A stretch of 64,000 nucleotides of DNA from Nemertoderma westbladi (GCA_032718475.1 JAUCBJ010002753.1:1-64000); one strand, 5' to 3'. Positions 52,535 through 64,000 are shown, counted from the first letter of the stretch. Numbers and translations are program-made. Notes: a model not told the origin generated them from the letters alone.

Positions 52535-54371
52535 GATCATTAAAACCGAACAAACCAACAACCGAAAAAATTAACAAGGTTGAGAAAGCTAAGGACGATC
52601 TTAAATTGGCCTACAACATCAGCCAGGAAAAGTACATACAGGATAAAATTGAAGCAATTACAACTGCTCACATACAGCAACAATCAAAACTTACCCGGCA
52701 AACTGTAAATGAGGTATCTGGTCGGAAAAGTTGTGCAAAGGGGCGCCTCAAAACCGATAGTCCTGAAGAACGTGTTGGGAAGTGGAAAAATCACTTCAGC
52801 AACTTGCTTGGGCAGCCACCAAACTTCGAGGTCAGCCCTACAAGGAAAATATATGACAAGACACTACCTATAGAAACAGGGGACTTCACACCTGCCGAAC
52901 TCCAAAGAAGCATTAAAAGCATGTCCAATAATAAAGCGAGTGGATTAGATGAAATCCCAGCGGAGGTATGGAAAACCGGAGTGCTAAACAGACCATTATT
53001 GAATGTCTGCAACCGGATGTGAAAAGGGGAAAAGCCTCCACCAATTTGGACTAAAGGTCAACTAAAGCCTCTCCCCAAGAAAGGAGACCTCGGTATACCA
53101 ACAAACTATCGTGGGGTCTGTCTGCTTGTGGTAGCTGCCTAAATATACAATAAAATGATTCTATATAGGATTAGGCCTCACATGAGAAACTACTGCGTAA
53201 GAGCCAAAACGGATTTCTACCAAATAGATCAACAATAGCTCAGATACTTGCACTACGGAGACTGATTGAAGGAATTAAGTCAAAGAATCTCCCCGCAGTC
53301 TTGATTTCAAGAAGGCATTCGACACCATCCATAGAGGTAAAATGCTTGAAATCCTAAGAGCTTATGGAATACCAGAAGTAGTTATTGCTGGCATTGGATT
53401 GTTATATTGTGACACAGAAGCGCAGGTACTCTCACCAGAGGCTGAAACTGAGTTTTTCTCAATCCTGGCTGGGGTACTGCAAGGTGACACATTAACACCA
53501 TTACTATTTGTATTTGTGCTGGATTACGCAATGAGGACGGCCACAAAGGGTGAAGATCTGGGATTCACACTTCAAGAACGCAGAAGTAGTAGATATCCGG
53601 CAACTACAGTCACAGACACTGACTTTGCGGATGACATCGCCCTGCTCTCTAATACGCTAGCAGATGCACAGCTTCTACTAAATAAAGTGGAGAGGGCTGC
53701 TGAGGAGGTTGGATTGCATATAAATGCTACCAAGACCGAATGCATGACCTTTAATGTTGATGGAAACTTGACAACCATTGATAATAATCAACTAAGGAAG
53801 GTCGACGACTTCCAGTACCTTGGATCATGAATAGAGAGTAGCAACAAGGACATAGAAGTTAGGAAAGCAGAGGCTTGGGTAGCTCTATCAAAAATGGATA
53901 CCATCTGGAAATCAGATCTCTCCAGGCACCTGAAGACTAAGTTATTTCTAGTCACAGGGGAAAGTGTATTTTTATACGGGGGTGAGACCTGGACACTGCC
54001 TAAATCACTACGCAAGACTACTAAGGGCAGCCCTAAACATCAGCTGGAGACAACACATGACAAACGCCGAGCTTTATGGTACAATACCACCTGTATCAAC
54101 CACACTCCGTGAACGCAGATTAAGATTCAGTGGGCACTGCTGGCGAAGTAAAGACGAGGTCATACCAGATCTACTTCGCTGGCAACCAACTCAAGGAAAG
54201 CGTAGTCGTGGACGACCGGCCATAACATATATAGATCAACTTGAAAGGGATACTGAACTTGGGAGAAACGAAATTGCGACAACTATGGAGAATCGGGAAG
54301 CCTGGAAGATCTCATTTCCACTGTCCGAGTTCGCTCGACCTAGTAGTAGTAGTAGTATGGTTACTAACTAA
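52535..54371 (+). pseudogene. LINE ORF2 remnant: reverse transcriptase and C-terminal region
   Basis: Read across several frameshifts and stops, in order: WKNHFSNLLGQPP, NNKASGLDEIPAEVWKTG, LKPLPKKGDLG, NYRGVCL, ALRRLIEGIKSKNLPAVL, AYGIPEVVIAGIGLLY, LAGVLQGDTLTPLLFVFVLD, the catalytic box TDFADDIALLS, TKTECMTFN, DDFQYLGS, and a C-terminal RRLRFSGHCWRSKDE with KRSRGRPAITYIDQL. This is the standard motif order of an RT of non-LTR retrotransposons common in invertebrates. A (TAG)n tract at about 54341-54357 sits at the 3' end. No endonuclease is present. Clade uncertain (RTE- or Nimb-like). Confidence 0.87.
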
Positions 54372-55990
54372 ATACTATGGTTACAGCTACTGTAGTATGA
54401 TTTGGTATGTGTGTATATGCCAATGCCAGGTTCCCCCCAGGTTAGAACCCCTCTAATGGAAGATGTCAGGAGATTACAGGTGTGTGCGTGCCGGTGATAT
54501 AAATAAACTTAAATAAAAGACACATATATTTTACATAGAATAACCGTATTTCACTTTACGATCTATATAATGAATATTTCAATCACTCAATTCCACTCGT
54601 ACGTTTAAATATTGCCACGTGGCACGGCGTAAAATACGGTCATATTTAACTAAATATAGATGATAATACTTATATACGTTCCGCTTTCATCTCAGATCAT
54701 GAGTCACTCACCACCCAAAAATTGTAGACCCACACAGGTAGGCAGTTAGTTACACGTGTATGGTGCGTGTCATTGATTACATGCATAAATTAAACTCCTG
54801 TCATATCCTCCTGTGTTGGGAGTAGGGGGATTAGCAAATTCGGCAATGACGTCCAGGTGGGATCGAAATGGTGACCTCCAGCATATTTCTTGTAAAAACC
54901 GCAATCTTTCTCTCAGAAGCCAGAAAGCTCCTAAACTATAGCAATTAGTAAATGATTTGTTTCCTCGCCCTTTTCCCGGAAAAATAATTAACCTATGTTT
55001 ACCAAAGTACTGGAACTTCACATAGGACGATAGAACGGCACCTTAAAACATTTAATACTTATAAATGAAAATTGATATAGAATTGATATAGGTTTTTGTT
55101 TATTTATTTATGTTTATTGCATTGTACCCAGCAGACCCACCAGCAGATATGGTGATGGGTTGGATTAATACGCATTGAGCACTGAACTATACACTAGTTT
55201 TACCAAAGAGTTTACCAAAGAGTATTGAACTGAAGTTTATTTAAAATAAATGAAGCAATCGATTAGAACAAGCGGGAAACGGCGCTTTAGAAGAGACGAT
55301 CAATTAAATAAATGACCCTCCCTCAGAGACAGAACTAATGATTGGACACAGTTACACTCTTACTCAATTAGAATTTATGCAGACCCTCTCTATCTTTACT
55401 TTACTGCAATGTTCCACAGCCCCTATTCTACCAACTGTACAGTTATGCACTGCATGCAAACTACAATGTTAAGAAATCATTGACTCTGATTGGTTGGTTG
55501 ACTAGGGCCCAAAGGCGGGAAGCCAATGGAATAAGGTTCCCTCTGTGTTTAGGCATATGATCTGGTTCTGTTTGGTTCTGAAGGCTTGTGAGATATAAGG
55601 GCCCTTCCTTTAAATATGTCATATGTTTAATACTGACACTTATAATAGTAAAACCTGTAAGCAGAAGGCTTCGTATTATTTTTGGTTCCATCTCATCTCT
55701 AGTTTTGTTTGTTGCGTTTGTTTTCCTTAATTTATTTAAATATTGAAGAAGATATTTACAATATTTGATGTGGATGTGATTAACTCAAGGATAAACTTTT
55801 AATAGTAAGTTAAATAAAGTCCAGTATTATTTATCAATATTAATTATACTTGCGTTTTAAATAAAATAATTGTAAAATTGTTTTTCTGAAATATTATTGT
55901 ATAATGTAATTAGTACAATATGACCACCATGTGATTCACATTATTATTTCGGCAGGGGTCAAATGCAATACACTTAATTCTCATTTGTGT
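54372..55990. other. intergenic, no gene
   Basis: AT-rich. Short ORFs on either strand have no recognisable content. The - strand ORF near 54770-55021 lacks any codon or motif support. Confidence 0.5.
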
Positions 55991-55995
55991 TACAT

Positions 55996-56213
55996 TGAGG
56001 TGAAAAGGAAATAAAGGGGAGGTGGAAAGGAAATAAAGGGGAGGTGAAAAGGAAATAAAGGGGAGGAAAAGTTAATAAAGGGGAGGTGAAAAGGAAATAA
56101 AGGGGTGGTGGAAAGGTAATAAAGGGGAGGTGAAAAGGAAATAAAGGGGAGGTGAAAAGGAAATAAAGGGGAGGTGGAAAGGAAATAAAGCGGAGGTGAA
56201 AAGGAAATAAACA
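55996..56213. repeat. 22-bp minisatellite with AATAAA in each unit
   Basis: About ten copies of GAGGTGAAAAGGAAATAAAG plus GG. Each carries AATAAA on the + strand. Purine-rich on + and pyrimidine-rich on -; the minus-strand ORFs of Phe/Pro/Leu are by-products. Confidence 0.9.
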
Positions 56214-58774
56214 GCATTTTTCCATTAGGAACCTTTCCTAACACTCGCATGGTAAATTAAACTTTTAGGGGTCAGTGTGACTGAAGCCTATTTGCTTTTC
56301 CATGTAATAAATAGTTATGTTGACATTCGTTATTTTAATTGCCGGGCCAGTAACCGCAAATAATTATTACAACCTAACCTCAATTACCATTTGTGATTGA
56401 CAAACAATGCTTTTCGCGTACTAATTTAATCCATTATTATCTATTCACATTTGTTTAAAGTGCTTTTATTATCGACCCCGGGCAGCGAGCATTCTTAACA
56501 GCAAAGTGCTTCAGCTGCGAATTAACGACTTAACATACATTAATCAAAGCCATTTTATATCCAAAGTCAAAGCTCATTTGCACAGCAAAGGGTTTTTAGA
56601 TCCTAAAGGGAAAATTCCAATTATTCACGTCTGCAACAGATGCCATCAGAAATGATTTTTTTGCTTCGAAGCCAATTAATTACTGTATTAATAATATATT
56701 TTTGTAAGTTTTGCCATTATTCATTCAGAGTTTCCATAAATTGTAATGGATTTATTAGGAAATGCACTGACACTTTACACCTCATATATTATTATTAAAA
56801 CTGTCGATTTATAATTTTAGTTAATTTACAAGATTCTTGTTGTTTTATCGATGTTATCTGAGGTCGTTGACACATTTTCCATTCTCAGAAAATGATGCCA
56901 TGTTTCAACCTAGTTAGATACAGTAACATGACAATGTTATTTTGTTGCATTTTTCCCATGATAAGAGATAAGTCTTCTGTGACCTTAGTATTTGGCGTGC
57001 TGGTGTGTTGGTTGAGCAAATTTGCTCAAGGTTGGTTCGCCTTGTGTGTTGGTACACTAGTATCCCATGGGGAGAGAGGCCTATAAGACCCCGAATATGA
57101 TCACTCAGTAATACTCAGTGTCCTTATCTTAGTTGAACAAACTTTTACGGTATTGTTTGACTACAATAATGGCGGCCTTAATTTGTAATAATATTGGGGG
57201 TGTAACTCCTACTAAACTCCAATACATGTGCCATTAAATATTTGGAAACGATTGTTCAGTGTTTGGTAAAGATAGCGAGAGTCACCTAAGACATATAATA
57301 TAGTAGGGAAGAAGGTACAAGCCTATTAATATAATAGTTCACCTTGCTTGTTAACTTCTAGTTAATATTTTATCGTTATTATGTTTTAACTTGTCAGTTA
57401 TATTGCATTTGTATACAATAATACCATTCCTACTATACCAGTTTTGATTTTAATCAGGCTGTGCATTTTGTTTCGGTTAGTCTTTCGACAATATAATATA
57501 TGTCTTGTTTATAACTTTGTGGAGCTGTTGTATTCGTGTATTTGAAGACTTTATTTGACTTCCATCATCCCATGTCTTTAGTATGCATTTTTTTCAACTT
57601 AGTCTGAAATTGCCGCCAAAATTTGTAAATATTCAAACTGTTAAATTAGGTAGGCTAACAATTATTTTATCTTATATAGTAAGTAGTCTACAAATCTAAG
57701 TGAATTACATTAACTACATACTACGACGTCGTAAATGCGGGTACAGTAGCTTGCAAGGGCTTTGTCGTATTATTGTCAAGTATTACTGTCGTATCAAGGG
57801 ACCGTCGATTTGATAAATCTATTGAAATTCGGCAATTTAAGTCATAAAATTGGGAATAGGACGGCACGGGCTAGATTTCTTGATATAGAGTTTGATATAA
57901 AAGGGTATAAGGGTCGCGACCTCCAATTAGAGTTACTACTTAGGCCCCCAGAATCTTAGGGATTCTTATTCTACTAGATGTAGCCTATATCGGGCCTCAG
58001 AAAGACCCATTAAACCCTTTCTTTACCCTGGACCTATTGTTCGGTGTTCGGTCAGCTGCATCGAAGCCGCATCAGATATAACTTGTTGTTGATTTCATCC
58101 GGGAAATTAATCTATATATGTGGCCCCATTAGGGGTTCTCTTTCAATTGGTATCTACCCGTAACGCGGGGGGTAGAATAGGGTAGAGGTTGTTGAAATAG
58201 GGCCACAGCATTGTGTCCGATTCCTCTGGTAGGTGGTAGTGGGCACCAAATGCTGTTTAATCGCTCCACTAACTTCGTCCAACAATAGGTAAGCACGGGC
58301 AGATGTTCGTCGTGGTTTTTATCGCATTGCGCTCAGGTCCTTAATTTGACGTTGTCGTTTCGGGGGCCTTATTGCTCCGGGCGAGATTGTGGCTTTGATA
58401 AAAACCCTGACTAGATATTTAGTCATTACCTTTGCCATCATGCGATAAAAAATGCGAATACATTTAGAAAAATTCTTGCATATGTTTCACCTGGACTACC
58501 TACCTACCCGCTATGCCGGTAACTGCACCTCGAAACATTCAACCAAGGTGTTGTTTGAATTCCTGTTCGCTAGGTTTCGTATAGTAGTAGGTCCTCCGAG
58601 CCCCTGTATGTAGTTTCTTGAAGGGCCTTTTGGGCACCTATTTCGTTTCTCCCTGAGCTTTATGGAATTAACGAAACAAACAATGCGTAATTCCTGAATT
58701 GGTGATACCAAAACGAAACTACCCTTTCGTTTATATTTCAACGTATATCAGTGCCATATTTGGTTTTGAAAGCC

Positions 58775-58796
58775 GGGGGGGGGGGGGGGGGGGGGG
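58775..58796. repeat. poly-G tract (22 G)
   Basis: Uninterrupted homopolymer. Length unreliable. Confidence 0.9.
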
Positions 58797-60658
58797 CATC
58801 TTCAATTAAGTCAGTAAATTTAATAAACAAAGAAATGCTGTCTAAGTAAGCATTTTTGAGTTTAAAATTTGTGAATTTTAGAATTGTACTTTTATGGACA
58901 GTGGTTGTTGTTACGGACAGTGGTTTATTGGTAGGAAGGAGGTTGGAGGTTGGTGATTTAGCTCACCTCTCTAAGTTGGTTGATATGGGCGTGTAAAGCA
59001 ATAGCAGAAACAAAGAGAGCATAAGGAATCAGGAACAGTATTTTAACGATTTATCGTTCGGTTACCTAACTCACTGTATCCTGCGGGCGGTACTCACAAT
59101 GTTGCCCCTCCCTGCTCAAACAAAATAAATCTACTGCTAAATAAAATACTACAGAATGCCAAGGTACACCCCAGAGTAGCCCACTTACACAGAGGCTTTT
59201 GTGAAGGTTCATTGCATGCGAACCGCTTTTTGCTTGTCTGAAATCTCAGATGCGCTGTTTTTTCTCATTGAAATGTATTGTTGTTGTCGGTTTGTGGTAT
59301 ATACAGTATATTCGGTGTTAACAATACATTTGTGTAAAACCTATCAATCAGGTACGCCATGTTTGTTTGGTCGACTTCTGTGAAGGGGAGGGAGACGATT
59401 GAAGGTTACATAATAGGTAATACATAATACATAATGGGATTTATTTGGTTTTTTTGCTAATTTGAGAGGCGGTAATAAGTTTAGCAGCCATTTGTTAATT
59501 TTTATTATATTTATTACCTTTTGCGCATTTCATGCACTTTCGAATCCTCTTTTACACTTATCTTTAGACCATCAACTTATTTTATAGCTCTAACATTATT
59601 TTGCATGGGACGACGTTGGGTGACTTTATTGTAAACTGACTTGAAAGAACCGTACTTCAGATGCGACACCGGGGAGGTATACACACTAATTTTCCTACAA
59701 ATATTAATGTTGAAATTTGAACCATTTAGTTTGCAAACTCATCCTGTGTGTGAGTCAGAATATTGAATTTCGTTTTCAAACTTTTTTTACAGGCGCCATT
59801 AATACACATCAATAATGCGCGCCAGTCCCACCATCGCCACATGTATTTGCGAATCTATTTTCCAGCACAGTTACATAAGGTGGCTCTTGAATTTTCGCAA
59901 CAACAGCATATCGCAGAAAGGAAGATGAATGGTGCAATATTGGTTAGACTCTTTTCAAAATGCTTTTATGAAAGTTTTAGGAATGAATATTGAAGTTCAG
60001 ACTTTTCCTTATTAAACTATAATTTAAAATTCTCATTTCATGCGATATAACATGATCATTAAGAATAATCATTTTCACAAAAAATCATTAAGATTTGTAA
60101 AGACACCATAGTAGAGGTAACATTGTGCAATTGGAGTTGTCTTCCATGCCCCGGGGATATGTTGGGCGGGGGTTGTTGTTTAATTCCAGCTTCTAGGGCA
60201 AATACCAATGTTCTAAGATGCCTCCAGGACTTATATGGGTTAACGGGAAGGTTTGGTACGAGGGCATTCATCATTAATTGTTGGAAATATAGATTCCAGG
60301 ATTATATTTGTGGTGATTACAAAGGGACAATCGATTGGTCTGCAGGCTATTACTGTATAGGATGACATATCTTTGGTAGTGAAATAATTTAGATGTTTGT
60401 GTATAAATAGTTGGATACTTGGCATAAATGTGATCCTAAGTAATTATTTCTTACAAAGAACTATCCTATAATATGTTGGCGTTTTGTAATAATATTTTCC
60501 AGGGTCTAGTCCAGTCAACATAATCTTACATAACTATAACCCTATTTTTTCTGTTCATTGTGTATTCCTAAAGATTGTATAGTGAGTGCCAATTCTATTG
60601 AGGGGTTTGTCTAAGTAAGAGCTTAGCCTTCAGTTGATAAACTTAGTATGGCCCTGAA

Positions 60659-60678
60659 CCCCCCCCCCCCCCCCCCCC
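60659..60678. repeat. poly-C tract (20 C)
   Basis: Homopolymer followed by CACCCCCATCCCCCCTCCC. Probable G4/i-motif former on the opposite strand, about 350 bp ahead of the zinc-finger start codon. Confidence 0.9.
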
Positions 60679-60925
60679 ACCCCCATCCCCCCTCCCATCT
60701 CGTATTAAGTAGTGGCCCAAAGTATAAGTAGTCCTAGAATCGTGTAGATAACGCATTTCCCCAAATTTATTTTGTAACAAATTTATTGTTAAAAATTAAC
60801 CAAAATTCGGAATATTACTATAAAATAAATAATGTGTTAGTTGTAGTATTTAGATAGTTAAAATGCAATTATCTAAATTTTAAGTAATATTTAGTTTTCT
60901 AAATATCAATATTTTTGTATTTTAG

Positions 60926-61031
60926 AATGAAGTTATATGTTGATGCGATAAATTCTCTCCAATCCATATAATTACATCATATCGTATTTCATTGGCGAAC
61001 TCATTACGGAATAAAACCTTGTCGATCAACC
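60926..61031 (+). other. probable 5' UTR of the zinc-finger gene
   Basis: A good 3' splice site (TTTTTGTATTTTAG) ends at about 60925, so the coding exon may begin here with an upstream non-coding exon farther left. Short upstream ATGs exist. An in-frame TAA at 60969-60971 closes the frame before the start codon. Confidence 0.4.
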
Positions 61032-63716
61032 ATGTCGGATGCTAAGATATTATTTGGCTCGGAGATGTCTTTCCCGCCGGCATTGATTCCCCGGTGCGAT
61101 ACTGGTCACGTGATCCAGGGCACTGTGGCTTCCGAGACATTCGGTCGGACACCCATGCGGACGGACCCCTCCCAGCAGACAGACCTGTCCTGCCTCTCCA
61201 CCGAATCCTTGTCCCCATTCTACAAAGCGTCTCCCAAGTCCCCCAACCATGAATCTTTCGTATCCAACTCAGATAATCTCAGTAATAGTGCGGTTAATGT
61301 CTCTTCCTTAGCGAATCTGTCAGCTTTCTCTAAAGTCGTTTCATCTTCAGGAATTTTGCCGAATCATTTATCACCTGATGGTGTCGTTGTTCCACCCAGT
61401 AACAATAATTCATCCTCAAACAACTTCGGTATTACACCGCATCCCGGATTATTGATGACGTCACCACAGAAAGACAGTACCATGTTCAATCGAAGCGTGT
61501 TGTTACCACCGCCGAATCTGCCATTGAGTCATCAGATAAATAACTTGCCCTCTACATTCTCGAACCCATTTATGCCCATGATGCCCTTCGCACCAGGGTT
61601 CATGATGCCCCCTCGTGTCCCTCCTCAGCCTTCTTACTCTACCTCTAACCACCAACTTATTTCTTGCACATATTGCGTCTTTCAAACCCATGACACTTTA
61701 ATTATGAACGTTCACGAGCAACTACACCGTAGTCAGGCTGCCAGCGCGCTCCGTCCATTCTCTCAGCCAGTGTCAACATGCGTGGTCTGCGGCGACACCT
61801 TCTACAACACCCACCATCTCATGCAACATATAGACATACACCACAAAGAGTCAGGACTGTACAAGTGCGACCTGTGTCCCTTTACCAGTCTAGATCTTCT
61901 CAAACTATCGACCCATACCAGCGAAAAACACAGTATCATAGGGGGTCGTCTTTACCAGTGTACATATTGCGGATTTAGCACGAAAATGCGGGAATTTTTC
62001 GTCAGTCATATGGAGAGTCACGTGCAGAGAGGGGGAGTGATTCACTCTCCAACCAGTCCCTTCGGCAGTGAAAGTGCTTTCAATAGCTCTATAAGCATTG
62101 ATAATAAGCGTTTTAGTTGTCCCGAGTGCAGTTATTCTTGCGAAGCTCGTCAAACGCTAGAAAAGCACTTGTTCTACCACCAAATAACTCGAGTAAGGGA
62201 TGTTGGTAGTGTGAAAAGTTCCGGTGATGAAGTAGTTGCTAAACCTGAGCATATGAACATAGCTCTTTTCAAATGCGATCAATGTGATTTTACATCATCT
62301 GCTATGAGTGGCATTGTCAGTCACCAGAAGAACCACCAATACACCAGCCATGAGTGCAAGATATGTCACTTCGTGGTGCACTCGCGAGACGCATTGGAGG
62401 ATCACATGAAGGTGCACAAGATAGATGGGGAGTTTGTGTGCGATATCTGCGGGACAATGCTGCGAACGCTGCAGAAAATCGTTCAACACCGACGCACTCA
62501 CACAGGCGAGAAACCGTTCCAGTGTCCGCACTGCAGTTACCGGTGTTCTCGCAAGGACAACCTTAAACTCCACGCTAGACGCCACGCCCTGCGCAAATTC
62601 CATTGTCCCCAGTGCAAGTTTGTCACGGACAACGAGCCCCACCTCCAGAAACATGTGATACGCAAACACCTCACAGTGCCAAGCCAGTTGGCAATCACTA
62701 ATGGCTCTCCCCCATCCGCTTTGCACAACAGCATGAACAATTTTACTACAAGCCATAACGACATGGAGCAAAGATCAAATGCAATCTCCACACACTTTCA
62801 ACTATCTCATGAAGATTATGAAACTGAATTCATTGAACCTTTAGATTTCTCAAAGCATGACTCAGACTCATCAAGGAACTCTTTTGGTGACAATAACAAC
62901 TCGATAAAACCGTATATTTGCACAATGTGCGGTTACATCGGTATGTCAGCCTACAAACTCAACGAACACATGCGGATCCACACGGGCGAGAAACCATTCA
63001 AGTGTTCCATCTGCGAGTTCCGTTGCGCACGTAAAGGGAATCTGGCTTTGCACATGCGCCGTCATTCTGTGGACGGGTTGGTCCCGGGTCGCAATATATT
63101 CCAGTTGAGACGCCAGCTACCGGGCCCCTTCCTGGCGCTGGGAGCGCCCACCGAGTCCGTGTCCGGTCCGCATTCCGCACCGGATCTCAGCGCCTCGTCC
63201 GAGTCCTTCGACGAATATTCCCCGGTGCGTTCCACCACTCCCTTCAACGATTCCCTCCTAATGAACAGCCGAGAATACGAATCCTTCGACGAATCCCCGA
63301 GCGCTAAGAGAAGGAAACTCTTATCAGCAGCGATGGGAACGTCTACCTTTTTGTCAGACCTCCAGCTTCACAACCAATCGCGATCGAATTATTCCTTGTC
63401 CTCCGAGTCGGATAACAGCCAATGTGCGACGAGTAGCCATGACGTCACGGATGAGGTTGATGAAGAAAAGAATCCAATCGAGAACGGTGTCATCAATCTC
63501 AGCCTCAAAGACCAACGTAAACGACGGGTAGTCATAGAAACCGAGGTGCTTGATCTTTGCACGAGTGGCAAACCAGTGGAGAACGGAGTGGCAATGAAAC
63601 CCTTCGTGGATAAGGTTCCCATGTTCACGCCGAAAAAACGTCTGTTGGGGAAATATCAGGCCGAGATGAGGAACTCTTTGGTAGTGGAACACGCCGGACT
63701 GAAAGCCGGGGCCTAA
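61032..63716 (+). CDS. C2H2 zinc-finger transcription factor, 12 fingers, 894 aa
   Basis: Start ATG in context CAACCATGT, with the frame closed 60 bp upstream. Residues 1-205 are Ser/Pro/Asn/Met-rich and disordered. Twelve C-x2-C-x12-H-x3/4-H fingers follow: seven between about 212 and 465, a TGEKP-linked pair at about 470-520 (CDICGTMLRTLQKIVQHRRT; CPHCSYRCSRKDNLKLHARR), one at about 525, then after a gap a second TGEKP-linked pair at about 631-680. PLDFS near 602 resembles a CtBP-type PxDLS repressor motif, and NLSLK and VLDLC occur later. SAKRRKLL near 757 is a probable nuclear localisation signal. It likely binds DNA in the nucleus, possibly as a repressor. The coding part has no intron, unlike the EF-hand gene. 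I do not recognise the orthologue; the arrangement of fingers does not match Ikaros or Hunchback as I know them. Confidence 0.92.
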   Translation: MSDAKILFGSEMSFPPALIPRCDTGHVIQGTVASETFGRTPMRTDPSQQTDLSCLSTESLSPFYKASPKSPNHESFVSNSDNLSNSAVNVSSLANLSAFSKVVSSSGILPNHLSPDGVVVPPSNNNSSSNNFGITPHPGLLMTSPQKDSTMFNRSVLLPPPNLPLSHQINNLPSTFSNPFMPMMPFAPGFMMPPRVPPQPSYSTSNHQLISCTYCVFQTHDTLIMNVHEQLHRSQAASALRPFSQPVSTCVVCGDTFYNTHHLMQHIDIHHKESGLYKCDLCPFTSLDLLKLSTHTSEKHSIIGGRLYQCTYCGFSTKMREFFVSHMESHVQRGGVIHSPTSPFGSESAFNSSISIDNKRFSCPECSYSCEARQTLEKHLFYHQITRVRDVGSVKSSGDEVVAKPEHMNIALFKCDQCDFTSSAMSGIVSHQKNHQYTSHECKICHFVVHSRDALEDHMKVHKIDGEFVCDICGTMLRTLQKIVQHRRTHTGEKPFQCPHCSYRCSRKDNLKLHARRHALRKFHCPQCKFVTDNEPHLQKHVIRKHLTVPSQLAITNGSPPSALHNSMNNFTTSHNDMEQRSNAISTHFQLSHEDYETEFIEPLDFSKHDSDSSRNSFGDNNNSIKPYICTMCGYIGMSAYKLNEHMRIHTGEKPFKCSICEFRCARKGNLALHMRRHSVDGLVPGRNIFQLRRQLPGPFLALGAPTESVSGPHSAPDLSASSESFDEYSPVRSTTPFNDSLLMNSREYESFDESPSAKRRKLLSAAMGTSTFLSDLQLHNQSRSNYSLSSESDNSQCATSSHDVTDEVDEEKNPIENGVINLSLKDQRKRRVVIETEVLDLCTSGKPVENGVAMKPFVDKVPMFTPKKRLLGKYQAEMRNSLVVEHAGLKAGA

Positions 63717-64000
63717 TCATGAGCTACTCTGGTGTTGCTATGTTGCATTAATTTATAAATAATTTCCTTAAATAATTATACTTTTGCCCGACAACAACTA
63801 AAATACAACTTTCGTAGATTTAAGTAAAAATTACTGAGTCCTATTTTTACTTCGAGAATGGCCATTACAAATAATAAGAACCAATTACAACGTAATGTTT
63901 TTGCTATTGATTTGTTGGCCATTGTTGTAACACTCATTGAATACGGATTGACTACGGATTCAATTCAATTATTAACGTCAAAAATACAATTTCCAGATTT
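63717..64000. other. 3' flank of the zinc-finger gene
   Basis: AT-rich, probably 3' UTR. No canonical AATAAA is visible before the window ends. Confidence 0.5.

Larger units (their letters stand above)
56221..60925. other. intergenic region upstream of the zinc-finger gene
   Basis: No gene recognised in 4.7 kb. Homopolymers: G22 at 58775-58796 and C20 at 60659-60678. A perfect 18-bp palindrome TTGAGCAAATTTGCTCAA lies at 57012-57029. The part 56430-56740 is less low-complexity than its surroundings and could be regulatory. Confidence 0.5.

Noticed and set aside
54770-55021. 83-codon minus-strand ORF
   Set aside because: No recognisable motif, AT-rich context, and no splice or promoter support.
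55974-56250. Phe/Pro/Leu-rich minus-strand ORFs resembling membrane peptides
   Set aside because: Read-through of the 22-bp purine-rich array.
60059-60425. Overlapping 60-80-codon ORFs on both strands
   Set aside because: No consistent coding bias or domain. Both strands are open only briefly.
61032-63716. Assignment of the zinc-finger gene to hunchback or Ikaros
   Set aside because: Finger spacing and sequences do not match the middle or C-terminal finger sets of those families as I know them, so no symbol is given.

Overview
This is a stretch of an animal nuclear genome. It has GT-AG introns, Pol III tRNA genes inside an intron, LINE remnants, a tRNA-derived SINE and an AT-rich background. 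The LINE types and general composition look lophotrochozoan (perhaps a mollusc), but that is an impression. Nothing bacterial or viral was seen.

Two host genes can be supported. The first fills about 11.6-48.6 kb on the + strand. It is the 3' part of a large multi-EF-hand gene of the EFCAB6 type: 17 exons whose reading phases all agree, about 1,178 residues, ending in TAG at 48631-48633. Its 5' end lies left of the window. The protein is a chain of EF-hand pairs; some calcium loops are canonical and most later ones are eroded. The second, at 61032-63716 (+), is an intact 894-residue coding sequence with 12 C2H2 zinc fingers and no intron in the coding part. It looks like a transcription factor.

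Roughly half the window is tandem minisatellite. Layout: 1-11500, a 47-bp array; 12122-14626, a 26/27+19-bp array; 21.19 and 21.72 kb, tRNA-Val and tRNA-Cys; 22.3-24.9 kb, a LINE reverse-transcriptase remnant (- strand) interrupted by a 33/34-bp array; 25.5-32.0 kb, a 40/41-bp array; 35.7-37.6 kb, a 32-bp array; 39.4-40.3 kb, a 39-bp array next to a second LINE remnant; 43.5-47.7 kb, a 22/23-bp array; 49.6-51.9 kb, a 29-bp array; 52.5-54.4 kb, a third LINE remnant; 56.0-56.2 kb, a 22-bp array carrying AATAAA; 54.4-61 kb, mostly featureless intergenic DNA ahead of the zinc-finger gene.

The most notable observation is that several arrays in the EF-hand gene grew out of splice sites. The array at 25.5-32 kb repeats the last 29 coding bases of an exon together with its 5' splice site. 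The array at 35.7-37.6 kb repeats a 3' splice site together with the first 10 bases of the next exon. A degenerate version precedes the exon at 42231. The 47-bp array at the left edge looks like the same event on an exon outside the window. In the two arrays whose exons are visible, using a decoy copy brings a stop codon into frame almost at once. One subclass of units in the 25.5-32 kb array is instead shaped like a 27-nt, in-frame, stop-free microexon. In the LINE at 22-25 kb an array likewise expanded inside the reverse-transcriptase GVPQG motif. Repeated seeding of tandem expansion on functional boundaries is the candidate undescribed phenomenon here. Whether it affects splicing needs RNA data.
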